64,000 nt of DNA from Reticulascus tulasneorum (Eukaryota > Ascomycota > Sordariomycetes > Glomerellales > Reticulascaceae). Below the pieces are notes generated by a model. That model worked only from the letters and a program-made list of their open reading frames with translations, did not search any database and was not told the origin of the DNA. The stretch spans positions 248,001 to 312,000 of the forward strand of contig LSAX01000011.1 of the NCBI GenBank assembly GCA_001557505.1, in the 5' to 3' direction. The stretch's first letter is position 1. Every line of letters begins with the position of its first letter. Both the position numbers and the translations under genes were made by a program. This document shows, piece by piece, positions 10,428 to 20,585 of the stretch.

Positions 10428-12903
10428 AGCTTTCGCATGTCGTTGTTATCAATGACAAGAGTGGAGATTTTTCTGACCCAAAAAGTACGATGTAGAAGAA
10501 GAAGCTTTCTCAATAAGAGTCTGTTATCGAACACTGAGTGTGATATGGGTTAAGGGGGAGAGAAGGTGGATGACGATGGAGATTATAATTTGAGAATTCT
10601 TTTTTGCTGAATGAGGGGGGCCTTTTGAGTGCTAAAATAAGAATTTACAAGAAAGAGGTGATCTTGGTTTCGAAGGGGGACGAGGTTTTTTGAGTGGCTG
10701 GCGTGAGACGAATGAGGTTATTCGCACTCGAGTGCAGCCATCTCAAACGAAAACGTCCAGCATGCACACTTTTTTCGACTTGGACCTGGCTTCTAATTGA
10801 CCAACTTGACGCCTTAGAGAGAGGATGGAAATCAGGAATTGGCCACGAGCGAACGACCAGCGCCTGCAAAGATATATCACATCCGTCACCAATGTTATTC
10901 TCCTCCCCCAAGCCAGTTCTCTTCCCCCCCGGCTTCTCTCGCTCGCCCCTCCCCTTCTCCGTCGCCTCTGCATCGTGCTCGTCGGAAACGATAGGGCGGT
11001 GACTCACGACTCCACGACCGCAGACGTGCATGCCGGAAACTGCAGGCTCCCCAAGGGTTACCCACCAGAAAAGGCAGAGTAGCGCAGCGGGAGGGGGGAG
11101 GGGTGGCCAGGAGGGCAACGCGCACCGCGAGACCGCGACCGGGTCGTCTGACTGGTCCGTCCGAACCTCCCGCCTGCAGCCGGTCTCTGGTCGGACGACT
11201 GCTGGCCACTGGGCGGCCATGAAACGTCCAAAGGTCGTGCAGCAGGCCTCCGCTCCCGTGCAGCAGTCGTCCTTTATCGATAGCGCTTGGGATGTGGGGA
11301 GAGGCCCTGGTGCGGTCGCTATTGGGTGCAAATCCTGTGGCTGGGTGGCTTGGCAAGTCGAGTGGACGGACGCGAACGCGTGCTACGCGCGAGATTGACG
11401 CGGTGCACTGGCTCCCGTCCTGATCGACGAGACCCCGGGGACGAGAACGAGTATAAAGTCCTAAGCGCCCCTGCCTCTGGGATTCGATGAGGAAAAAGAT
11501 GTGTGTGTCTTCGCGCTGATGGTGCGAGACCTGTCTATGGATGATCTTGAGTGCTTATGGCAGCTTGTCTTCTTAAGAGCGGGATGTTAAGGCGGGCGTG
11601 AGAAACCCCATATCGTTCGCAACTTCCATCTCACCTTAAAACAACCTTATGCTTAATTGACCGTGGGGTAAGGTAACTTTGTGGTGTCGTGTGTGTGTCC
11701 CGCCTCAACGCCATCGCGAACAATCCAAACCTGGTAAGTTAGTCCTTGACGGGGCACAGACTTCAACCTCGACGTGATGCTTGCGTGCTTTTCTTGTCCT
11801 CTAATCGGTTATTCGCGCTCCACCAGCCGGAGACATCCATCCATCCCATCCATCTTCCCCTCCCCCCTCCCCCACCCATGACCTCCTTTTTATTGCATCG
11901 CATGACTCTCTCTCTCCCATCAACTCCCAGTCCTGAGGCACTCCCGCATGAAACCTTCAGACATGCCCCAACGAATCTCGTGGAAGCCTCCCCATCCCCA
12001 CACGAAGGACTCGAAACATTGCCTATCCTGTCCAAACATCCACTTCCGGTTTTCGGTAGATCTCCCCGTGGCTGTGGGGTCCTGTCGCGAACAAATGGGA
12101 TGGCGGGCATCATGTCGCCACCCGTCACATACACAGCCACGTCTAGTAGAAAGAGCAGAATCTCCCGTCACGTCCAGCTCAACATGGGCTCGAAGGGATA
12201 TTTTGCAAGGCTTTCTTGGGTTAGCGACGTGGCGATCATCGGACCCTTGACTTTCCAGTCCTCGGAAACATCGCTGAACCTTGAACCACATGTCATCTCC
12301 ATACAAGATCGCTCAACCGCAATAGCAAGGGCTTCAAGTCATTAGCAGACAGCCCTGTGTTTTACAATCCCATAGCCCTCTCAGAGGTAACCACGATGTA
12401 ACTGCTATCACTGTCTCGCAATTGCACAAAAGTTAAAGTGCGCCACCCGTACGTGGGTGCACTCAGACGGCTTAATGATAAGTCTTGGAGGTGCTATTAA
12501 CTGTCTGCCCGGGCTATCTATACGTGCCACGCTAGATACCAACGGGAGAGCTATCTAAACTCCGCAGGCGAGCCTTGTTGGCTCCTCTTTCGAATTGTCT
12601 AGACGCCAACTTGAAGCTGCCGATCAGCCAGCCTGTCCCGGTCCGGTCAACAACAGTGATGCACCGAAGGCTCCAGGTCTCCTCGCTTGGAGAGGCAACC
12701 CCATAGCGGATCTCACGCAATCGTTGTGTGACCAATCCTCCATAAATCGGAGTCCTAATCGCGTCCCATATTCATATGTCCGAGCCCCAGCTCTGATCCA
12801 CTTTATCGCGTATGAGATACATGCCATAAGCCCTTTCTGAATCTCAGGCAACGCGACGAAGTCTCTCCTTCGCGTCAACCAATGGCGGACTGCCTCGACT
12901 CTA
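10428..12903. other. Intergenic region between two minus-strand genes
   Basis: About 2.5 kb without a supported gene. It holds the F-box-like gene promoter and the 3' flank of the Air-like gene. Open frames of up to 228 codons (10645-11331 minus) and 199 codons (11746-12345 plus) show low-complexity residue use and no domain or signal peptide. Confidence 0.45.
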
Positions 12904-15084
12904 CTACTTCCCCCCACGTTTGTTCTTTCTTCCCCCTCTGCGACCTGCTTGGTTCTCGTTATGCTGCTGGCCTGCCTGTCCCTTCCTCTTTTTGCCGGGT
13001 TGGTTCTGAGGCTTCCCTTGCTGTTTCTGTGGGCCTTGGGGTCCAGACATCTGCGGAGGAGGAACGCTATGATACCCTTGAAGCTGCTGTCGCGGCGGCG
13101 GTCGTGGCTGAGAAGCTTGTGGAGGGGGTTTCGGAGGCAGTTGATTGTGAGGCATTGGCTGGTAGGACACGGTATTATTGCGGACCATATCCGAGTATGA
13201 CCGATGTCCCAGCGGTGGACCGGGTGGCGGCGGACCAGGTGGTAATGGAGGCTGTTGCTGTTGACCTCGTTGTCGAGGCCGACGAGACTGTGAGGGCTGT
13301 GGAGGTTGCGGCGGCAGGCTAACAGAACTGAACTGGATGTTGCTAGCAACTCTGATCTGTCCAAGCGGCGCTCGTTGTTGAACCCTTGCTCCAATGAACT
13401 CGACCTCGTCCGACCCGTCGCTATCGGCGTAGAAGTGTGTTTTCTTAGCTGCGGACCCTTTTATGTGGAGGCCTGGGACTGCATTCTCTATTTGCTTTCC
13501 AAATTTGGCAATCGGATCATCGACAGAATCGGGGGATATGTAAGAATCGCGGTTCTTCATAGACCACGTCAGATCGGTTGGTCGTTCGCCTCGTAGAGCA
13601 CAATCCGAGGAGTAATGACCTTCGGAGCCACAGTAGGCGCAGAAAGCTGGGATGTATTTAACCGTTTTGATGTCCTCGACTTGGGGATGGAAGGTCCGCC
13701 AAATCTGGTCACAGTTCTCCTCCATATGCTCCTGCGAACCACAGAAGGCACACTCCAGGCCTTCACCTCCAATCATGGCCAGTTTTTCCTTGCATTGGTT
13801 TACCAGATGACCCAGTTGTCGGCACTTCGTGCATCTTAAGCGTGTTGGACAAGCCCACGAAAAATGGTCACTTTGCTCGCAGAACCAGCACACCAGGTTT
13901 GGGCACGTTGCTGCGCGGTGTCCGGAAGACGCACAAACGATGCAAAGTTGTGAAGGGCCAGAGGTTCCGGGAAAGTACTTTCGTAGTTGTGCGAGCTCTT
14001 CTTGCTCGCTCGCTATCACTCTTGTTGCCTTCTCCTGCGAAACTTCTTTGCCACCAGCTCTCGTCTTGTCCAGGTCTTCCTGGAGGAGGGCGGCCCAGTC
14101 ACTTGCGCTTGGGGGTACCTCCTGGTTGCTCTTCTCCTGCTCGAGCCTTGGCTTGGCCTCCAAAGAAGTATTAGGCGGAATGCCGCCGAGCCCGGGGACT
14201 ATCGATACTTCGCCTGCTTCATTCTTACCAGATCTGGCATTAGACACTTCATCGCCTATCACGATCGGGTTTCCCGTAGATCCCGATCGAGGCTCGTTTT
14301 TGATAATATCTATGAGAATAGTAGACATGTCTGCAGTATCCTGGGTGCCAAGCAACATGCGAGTAATGACCGCATGAGCCTTTGTTTGCTTCCTGGTAGG
14401 CCAGTCGCTCACATGCTCAACCCACTCCAAGAACTTTGCTCCGAGTACTTGGGTGGTAATGAGATGTTTCTGGTTCAGATTACTGCTGAGGAAACCTTGA
14501 GCCCAAGTCTTGACCTTGTCGCTCCACTTTTCATTGTTTGTAGGCGGTTGAAACTGGGGATTGGAAGGCGGCAATGTCCAGTCCACGCCTTCCATGCTGG
14601 GCTCTGGTGGTTGTAATGGCTCCTGCGCGGTCAACGAAGATCCGGCAACCGAGACCAGCGGCGGTGGAGGAGGCAAGTTGACAACTGGTGATGGAGGTGG
14701 CAGCTTGACAATCACGGGCGGTCCCCCGAGGGAGGTACGTATCTTGGAGTTGATGCCTTTGTTCCAACCACTCTGAGCAGCAACGGATATTGGATCTGGC
14801 AGGTCTGGCGGCAGATTGGAGTTTGGGTCGGATTGCTGGCTCGCCTGCTCTCCTTCGTCGATCTCACCCTCATCGAGACTGCTTGACTCTTGCTTGTCTT
14901 CAGGGTCATCTAACCTGAGGCGTTTGGCCCCCGGCTCGGGTGAGTTAAAGGGGATTGAGTTGGCAGTCTCGCCAGGTTCTATGTCGGTCGAGTCTTCTAG
15001 TGATCGCTTCTTGGAGGAAGCTTGAAGGTCTTCAGACACCAGCGACATCGGATCTCCCGTTCCTATCCTCTCTGCGGCTTCCAT
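12904..15084 (-). CDS. Air1/Air2-like zinc-knuckle protein (TRAMP subunit)
   Basis: Single-exon gene for 726 residues. Five CCHC zinc knuckles (C-x2-C-x4-H-x4-C) lie in series at residues 381-495, starting with CIVCASSGH and ending with CAYCGSEGHYSSDC. Between knuckles four and five is IWRTF, matching the IWR motif that in yeast Air2 contacts the poly(A) polymerase Trf4. Five knuckles plus this linker identify the RNA-binding subunit of the TRAMP complex, which tags aberrant nuclear RNAs for the exosome. The first 370 residues are acidic, Ser/Pro-rich and probably disordered; the last 200 are Pro/Gln-rich and end in a Lys/Arg-rich tail. It is much longer than yeast Air proteins because of these flanks. 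The start is the first in-frame ATG. Confidence 0.88.
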   Translation of the reverse strand: MEAAERIGTGDPMSLVSEDLQASSKKRSLEDSTDIEPGETANSIPFNSPEPGAKRLRLDDPEDKQESSSLDEGEIDEGEQASQQSDPNSNLPPDLPDPISVAAQSGWNKGINSKIRTSLGGPPVIVKLPPPSPVVNLPPPPPLVSVAGSSLTAQEPLQPPEPSMEGVDWTLPPSNPQFQPPTNNEKWSDKVKTWAQGFLSSNLNQKHLITTQVLGAKFLEWVEHVSDWPTRKQTKAHAVITRMLLGTQDTADMSTILIDIIKNEPRSGSTGNPIVIGDEVSNARSGKNEAGEVSIVPGLGGIPPNTSLEAKPRLEQEKSNQEVPPSASDWAALLQEDLDKTRAGGKEVSQEKATRVIASEQEELAQLRKYFPGTSGPSQLCIVCASSGHRAATCPNLVCWFCEQSDHFSWACPTRLRCTKCRQLGHLVNQCKEKLAMIGGEGLECAFCGSQEHMEENCDQIWRTFHPQVEDIKTVKYIPAFCAYCGSEGHYSSDCALRGERPTDLTWSMKNRDSYISPDSVDDPIAKFGKQIENAVPGLHIKGSAAKKTHFYADSDGSDEVEFIGARVQQRAPLGQIRVASNIQFSSVSLPPQPPQPSQSRRPRQRGQQQQPPLPPGPPPPGPPLGHRSYSDMVRNNTVSYQPMPHNQLPPKPPPQASQPRPPPRQQLQGYHSVPPPQMSGPQGPQKQQGKPQNQPGKKRKGQAGQQHNENQAGRRGGRKNKRGGK

Positions 15085-16729
15085 AAGGCCGGTAGAAGGT
15101 GATCTGGTCCGGGGAATAATTTGCAGATGGCGTTTGAATGCCCACCACCCAGATATGCAGGCGGAAGGAGTGACGGGGTGACTATCTTCAGAACCCGAGG
15201 CAGCGGATCATCCGCATCACCCAATCCGACCAGCGTCTTCCTTAACAGCGAAAGATAGGCTAGGTCAGGTTGGGTGCTTTCTGAATTCGGATAATCTTTC
15301 TGGCATAAAGCCGAGACTGTGGCGTATCTCCCGTTCTAGATGTTCCTCCAGGGAATTCGGTGAATGCGCAGGCGAATACGAATACAGCTCGTACAGTGGA
15401 AACGAAACACGTCAGAGTTTTCAAGAGCCTTCCTTGGCTGAACTTGGAGCATAAACGATGTTCTTATCGAGCGATATCTTCCGTGTCCTGGCTTCAGAAG
15501 ATGATGGGACTTGATTGTCTACGCTGGCTTGAAGCGAGCTCAGAAAGACTCGCAACACAAGGGATTCATCTGCGATGTCGTTCTCGGTGAAGTTCCTCCA
15601 CACTAGAATAAATTCAGGTCCAAGCCCCGAAGTACTGCAGGGATATCGCCTTAACACCAATCTCGCTTCCAATAGCCGGTAAATAGCCGTGAAGGCGAGG
15701 CCGCACCAGTATTGCTAGCGGAGTTCAGTGCCTACGGCCGCCCACTGATTAGCTATTGCTAACAACCATAGGTGTCGAAACTTGTTGGCCTCCAGCAGTC
15801 CGATACGTGCATCATATCTGATATGAAAGAATGCTACATCAAGCCTCCTGGACCGAGACATCTTCTTCAAGTAATTAAATCGCAAGGTATTTTCTTGTTT
15901 AATTTTAATATTAGTTTCGTATGCCTTCACTCCCAATCGAGGCATCAATTTTGCTGCCTACAAAATCGAGGACCACCAGATTCATCACGCAGGATCTGCG
16001 AACCTCCAACTTCAAGATAACCATTTCGGCGATTTCCACTAGGGATCGACGGCCTTGTTTCCAAAAAGCCCTAATGTGCCTCTAGAAAAAGGAGCCTGAC
16101 GCTACGAATACGCTGGCTCGCTACCACGTACGCAGTACCTTACCCGGTGGGCATACGTACCCGTACTATTAGCCTCCAAACTACCTAAGGTAGGTACCTA
16201 AGCATGTTCGAATAATCAACGACCCCCCCTGCTGCAACTGGCTTGCGCGACCCGACCCTGGGGCTCCACTTTCGTGTCCTCCTTCAACAATTGCCAAGTG
16301 GACTCTTACGACCACGAGCAATTCCAACATCGAACATTACCACTCCTCTTCGTGCCCGGACAGGCCACCATCAGCTCATCGGCATCGAGCTGAACCCCAA
16401 GTCTAGCTTCAACTTCTTCCTGCCTACGTTTATCCAGCATTTCTTTTTTTCATACAGTCTGTCGTTCACCGTTGTCGCGTTAAACTTCCAACCCCCTTTG
16501 TGACATCATAAGGGGACAGGAGAGGACAGCTGAGGACAGCTGAGGATACTTTCGACAGCCCCAATAGCTTTTCGACGTCTCCCCCCTTCTCCATTTCAAC
16601 CGAACCTCGAGCGACCCGACAACTAACCCCATCAATACCGCCAAACTGTCTTCTCCAATTCTCATCTCTCGGACCGTCTCCTACGACGCGGGCACCAATC
16701 CTCCGCGTCGTGGCAGAGCATACAGAACT
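15085..16729. other. Divergent promoter region, Air-like and ORMDL genes
   Basis: About 1.6 kb between two divergently transcribed genes; it must hold both promoters and 5' UTRs. No gene is seen in it. A TACCTA/TAGGTA cluster lies at 16181-16202, and a pyrimidine-rich stretch runs up to the ORMDL start codon. Confidence 0.5.
16181..16202. repeat. TACCTAAGGTAGGTACCTA motif cluster
   Basis: An imperfect palindrome built of TACCTA and TAGGTA words, about 530 bp upstream of the ORMDL start codon. It resembles the clusters near 6.3, 47.9 and 56.8 kb. Confidence 0.5.
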
Positions 16730-17438
16730 ATGGCCGACCGGAACACTCGTAGGAGGAGATCTAGTAGTATCCTCCAGGTCCATTACGAGCCGCCCGAGAC
16801 CCTCGAGCAGATAAGCGACCAGGCTGTCGTCCCCAATCTGAACGCGAACTGGGTCAATTCCAAGGGTGAGTTTGCTCCTGCAGCCTTCCCCCCCCCCCCC
16901 CCTCCCCAAAGCTTCACGCTTTGCTTTTGTGTGCTTTAGAGCAGCCAAAGATGCTGACGTACGCTGGGATGACAGGTGCCTGGACCATCCATTTCGTACT
17001 CATTGCCTGCCTCAAGATCTTCTACGACATCGTCCCCGGCGTGTCACAAGAGACGTCATGGACCTTAACGAATATAACGTATATGTTTGGGTCGTACATC
17101 ATGTTCCATTACGTACGCGGAGTGCCATTTGAGTTCAATGGAGGAGCCTTTGATAATTTGAACATGTGGGAACAAATCGACGACGGCGCTCAGTACACGC
17201 CCGCCAAAAAATTCCTCCTCAGCGTGCCCATCGTGCTCTTCCTCGTCAGCACGCACTATACTCACTACGACTTGGCCTATTTTATCATAAATTTCCTCGC
17301 GGTGCTTGGGGTCGTCATTCCAAAGCTTCCTTTCGTGAGTTACCCGCCGGTTGAACCTGCGGATCCTTCGGAAGCTGACACATATGACAGAGCCACCGAA
17401 TGCGCGTCGGTCTTTTCTCAGGGGTTCCGGACGAGTAG
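16730..17438 (+). CDS. ORMDL-family regulator of sphingolipid synthesis
   Basis: ER membrane protein that by family restrains serine palmitoyltransferase. Exons are 16730-16865, 16976-17334 and 17391-17438; introns are 110 and 56 bp; the product is 180 aa. Family landmarks include NANWVN, the junction KGAWTIHF, SWTLTNITYMFGSYIMFH, the segment around GVPFEF, and IPKLPFSHRMRVGLF near the C-terminus. About four hydrophobic segments are visible. The basic Arg/Ser stretch at residues 5-13 sits where Orm1/2 are phosphorylated in yeast. The acceptor at 16975 was chosen because it restores the conserved KGAW junction; an acceptor at 16939 also keeps frame and would insert 12 residues. Intron 1 carries a long C run. 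The third exon is only 16 codons. Confidence 0.93.
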
Positions 17439-18190
17439 GTTGCATATGGGATGGGATGGCGTTGGGGGGCTCTCTGTATTTGGGAAAGAACACAAGATTG
17501 GAGTTGACAGATGGCATATAAATAGCGAGCATCGTCCGATCCGGGTACACCTTGTTCAGCGTTTGGGAGCTGCGTGGTAGCTTCGAGGGGCGCAAAAAAA
17601 CGGAAATCCATTACGTTTGGAGAAGAGCCACCGTCGTACCTCTACGAGTCTTGCGAGTTTAAAAGGCGGAACCGTCCTCCATGGTGATGATTACATACAC
17701 CTGGTGAAGTCTGTTACGTTTTCCGAGGTGTCAATGATTGACGACAGTTTCGGCAGTCTACGGCGCATTTGTGAATGCTTTCCATTCCCAGAGGCCCGCC
17801 CCAGGAGTAAAGTTTTCCTCGTTCGGGATTCGATCTTCTTGACATAGAGGTTCCTGTAAACCCTGACCTGCGGAAATCTAACTCTCGACATTTCCGTCGA
17901 ATTTGCCTCTCACTAAACTCTGGTTATTGGCATCCTACCACAACCTTGTTGTCCATTTCGTGTAACTTGCCCGGGATCTGGACATGGCAACAACATGTCG
18001 AGCCTCACCAAGAGCCCATCAAGGCCGTGGGCCATTGGGTATAAGACCGTCCCCTTGTGTCATCTTAGCAGAGTCTTTTGTCATCCACGTCTCTGTCCGT
18101 CATTCGCTCACTCGGTGTCTTGAGAAACCGGGAATTCATACGTTCTCATAGTCAATCGTTACACGTTCGATCGCTCGCTGCCACTCCAAT
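17439..18190. other. Intergenic region upstream of the repeat wall protein
   Basis: About 750 bp with no gene. It holds the ORMDL 3' flank and the promoter of the wall-protein gene, including a TATA-like GGGTATAAG near 18040. Confidence 0.5.
18040..18045 (+). promoter_or_regulatory. TATA-like element of the repeat wall-protein gene
   Basis: GGGTATAAGACC lies about 150 bp before the ATG at 18191, a usual distance for a fungal TATA element. It is called from sequence and position only. Confidence 0.4.
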
Positions 18191-19984
18191 ATGAAAGCAT
18201 CCCTCGCCATCCTGGCAGCCATTGCCGGGCTTGCCCAAGCATCACCCGAACCCACGAAGCCCGCACGGGTGAACCACGTTGACGACTGGAACCATTACCG
18301 ACCAGGTTGGCCGGGCCATCATCCTGAGAAGACCGTGACGGCATACACCTGCACGACCACCACTACCGTTACGAATGTCATTGAGACTGTCACCGTTGAC
18401 AAGTACCACACTCAGACCAACACTCGCACCAAGACCCTGACCATCACCGTGTGCCCGGAAAAGACTCACGCACCCGAGCCGGCATGCCCGCCAAAGTGCT
18501 GGCCAGGTAAGCCGTGCCCACCTCACTGCCGGCCCCAGCCCAAGGATTGCGAGTGCTATGAGTGCAAGCACGACTGGCAAACCCCCGGCTGCGAGCACTG
18601 CAAGCCCAAGCATGATGAGCCCAAGGACTGCAAGTCTGTTGAATGCAAGCACGACTGGCAAGCTCATGGATGCGGCCACTGCAAACCCAAACATGAGGAG
18701 CCCAAGCCCAAGGACTGCGAGTGCTACGAGTGCAAACACGACTGGCAAGCCCCTGGCTGTGGCCACTGCAAACCCAAACATGATGAACCCAAGGACTGCA
18801 AGTCTTATGAGTGCAAACACGACTGGCAGACTTCCGGCTGCGAGCACTGCAAGCCCAAGCATGATGAGCACAAACCCGAGAAGCCCAAGGATTGCAAGTC
18901 TTTTGAGTGCAAGCACGACTGGCAAGCTCAAGGATGCGGCCACTGCAAGCCCAAACATGATAAGCCCAAGGATTGCAAGTCTTATGAGTGCAAACACGAC
19001 TGGCAGACTTCCGGCTGCGAGCACTGCAAGCCCAAGCATGATGAGCACAAACCCGAGAAGCCCAAGGATTGCAAGTCTTTTGAGTGCAAGCACGACTGGC
19101 AAGCTCAAGGATGCGGCCACTGCGAACCCAAGCACGATGAGCCCAAGCCCGAGAAGCTCGAGTGCGTGGACGACTGCAAGCCTGGTCATAAGTGCTCCCC
19201 TTGCCACATCACCGTGGTCTGCCCACCTTGCCACGGACATGCTTGCCCGCCTTGCCAGAGCACGTCTGTTCATCCGCCAAAATATACCACGACTACTAAG
19301 CACACTACTATCTCTAAGCACACCACCACACCGAAGCACACTCCTAGCTCGAAACATGCGACTACCTTGAAGTACACCGTCACCTACATCCCGGCGCCCA
19401 GTCCGCATTGCGAGGACTGCCCTGGCCATGAGGTATCTGGGCACCCAAAGACGACTGAACAGCCTCCTAAGCACATTCCTACCTCGAAGCCGGGCCCGGT
19501 TTCTATGCCAGTTGCTCCTCAGCCAGGCAAGCCGGCACCAACCCTTGCGCCGGAGCCAGTTGCCCCTTGCCCTGGCTGCCCTCCAGCCGCTCTTCCGCCA
19601 GCTCCACCTGCGGCACCGCCAGCTGCTCCTCCTGCTGCTCCTCCTGCTGCACCACCAGCCGCTCCTCCAGCAGCTCCCTCATCCGGTTCTCCAGCTGCTC
19701 CTCCAGCAGCTCCTCCAGCAGCTCCTCCAGCAGCTCCTCCAGCAGCTCCTCCAGCAGCTCCTCCAGCTGCTCCTCCAGCTGCTCCCCCAGCTGCTCCACC
19801 CGCTGGTCATCCAGCCGGCCCACCAGCCGCACCACCGGCATCTCCTCCATCCCAACCGCCGACGGTCAAGCCATCCACCACGGGGGGTGCTCCTCCAGTA
19901 CAAGTGACTGGCAGTTCCGGCCACCGAACCGCCGCCCACGTTGGATTTGCCATCGTCGGACTGTTCGCCGTCTTCTTCTTCTAA
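18191..19984 (+). CDS. Secreted GPI-type wall protein with Cys/His tandem repeats
   Basis: Single exon, 597 residues. Residues 1-18 form a signal peptide ending ...AQAS. A Thr/Val-rich region (about 50-95) of the type common in fungal wall proteins follows. Residues 117-322 are seven tandem repeats of 27-32 residues with the pattern C-x3-C-K-H-D-W-x3-G-C-x-H-C-x-P-K-H, giving four Cys and three His per repeat. A second Cys-rich part (about 325-355), a Thr/Lys/His region, and a long Ala-Pro tract (AAPP units, about 470-560) come next. The C-terminus is a hydrophobic tail of about 15 residues with no charged end after Ser-Ser-Gly, as in a GPI signal. I do not recognise the repeat family. Ordered Cys and His suggest metal binding or disulphide-linked modules, which is inference. 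Repeats 4-5 and 6-7 are near-identical in DNA. Cytosine-rich codon use keeps other frames open too. Confidence 0.85.
   Translation: MKASLAILAAIAGLAQASPEPTKPARVNHVDDWNHYRPGWPGHHPEKTVTAYTCTTTTTVTNVIETVTVDKYHTQTNTRTKTLTITVCPEKTHAPEPACPPKCWPGKPCPPHCRPQPKDCECYECKHDWQTPGCEHCKPKHDEPKDCKSVECKHDWQAHGCGHCKPKHEEPKPKDCECYECKHDWQAPGCGHCKPKHDEPKDCKSYECKHDWQTSGCEHCKPKHDEHKPEKPKDCKSFECKHDWQAQGCGHCKPKHDKPKDCKSYECKHDWQTSGCEHCKPKHDEHKPEKPKDCKSFECKHDWQAQGCGHCEPKHDEPKPEKLECVDDCKPGHKCSPCHITVVCPPCHGHACPPCQSTSVHPPKYTTTTKHTTISKHTTTPKHTPSSKHATTLKYTVTYIPAPSPHCEDCPGHEVSGHPKTTEQPPKHIPTSKPGPVSMPVAPQPGKPAPTLAPEPVAPCPGCPPAALPPAPPAAPPAAPPAAPPAAPPAAPPAAPSSGSPAAPPAAPPAAPPAAPPAAPPAAPPAAPPAAPPAAPPAGHPAGPPAAPPASPPSQPPTVKPSTTGGAPPVQVTGSSGHRTAAHVGFAIVGLFAVFFF
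18539..19156 (+). repeat. Seven tandem Cys/His repeat units within the wall-protein gene
   Basis: Units of 81-96 bp each begin with a Pro-Lys-Asp-Cys codon series. The stretch 18788-18964 is repeated as 18965-19141 with only about six base differences by eye, showing recent duplication of a two-repeat block. Confidence 0.85.
19608..19860 (+). repeat. 12-bp minisatellite encoding Ala-Ala-Pro-Pro
   Basis: CCAGCAGCTCCT and close variants are repeated many times, interrupted once by a Ser/Gly-coding stretch near 19678. The tract encodes a rigid Ala-Pro stalk between the repeat domain and the GPI signal and is expected to vary in length between strains. Confidence 0.8.
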
Positions 19985-20585
19985 GTACCAAACTCACCTA
20001 ACAGCAGACGATAAGCAATGGGCGAATCATGAATCCCAAGCACTCGGATCTCCGAGGACAAACCTTATGAGTTGGTCTCGGTCTTGTCGGACTTGCGGTC
20101 TCTGTTGTTTAGAAACTTGGTTATTTCGCAGCGGATCTAAGGAAAGGATATTGCCCATGTCGGCCATGCCGATGTCCGGCAGAATAGTTTATTTATACCG
20201 GAATAGATCTATGTAATCACAATGTGTATTCTTCTGCCTGTGATGTATGACTTTATTGTGTGAGCATGATCTGATAAATTGTATCGCCGAGGTCGGCTCG
20301 GCGGGTACGGCGGCAAGATGCATGCTTAAGGTGTGTAGCCGGCGTGGGTTGGTGCCGATGACCGGTCCGGAGGCCTGGAATGTGGGTAAACTATTAGCCC
20401 GCACCTCTGCAGCTCGACTGTGTTCGGCTTCCGAACGTCGTCATGTCTATGAGCTCTTGCGTGACTCACATGGGTTATTATTTAGCTCACTGCTTCTCTT
20501 CTCCTTGATATATCCTTGTGAAGCATTTGTGTATCAATCCGACCCAATTCAAATCCTCTAACCACTCACTTCTACCCCTCTCAAA
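19985..20585. other. Intergenic region upstream of the O-methyltransferase gene
   Basis: About 600 bp without a gene. It holds the wall-protein 3' flank and the methyltransferase promoter. A TATA-like TTGATATATCC lies roughly 80 bp before the start codon. Confidence 0.45.

Noticed and set aside
10645..11331. Minus-strand open frame of 228 codons upstream of the F-box-like gene
   Set aside because: No domain or signal peptide, and an unrelated frame is open on the opposite strand; likely promoter sequence.
11746..12345. Plus-strand open frame of 199 codons
   Set aside because: Low-complexity Pro/Ser/His-rich translation without family features.
12624..13394. Minus-strand frame of 256 codons overlapping the Air-like gene end
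   Set aside because: It overlaps the well-supported zinc-knuckle protein in another frame and has no features of its own.
18558..19370. Second plus-strand frame of 270 codons inside the wall-protein gene
   Set aside because: Same cause: the tandem repeat keeps alternative frames free of stops. No start context or signal.
18242..19474. Long minus-strand open frame (410 codons) opposite the repeat wall protein
   Set aside because: It arises from the repeated, C-rich codons of the sense gene; its hydrophobic repeats mirror the sense repeats, and the sense frame has a signal peptide and GPI tail.
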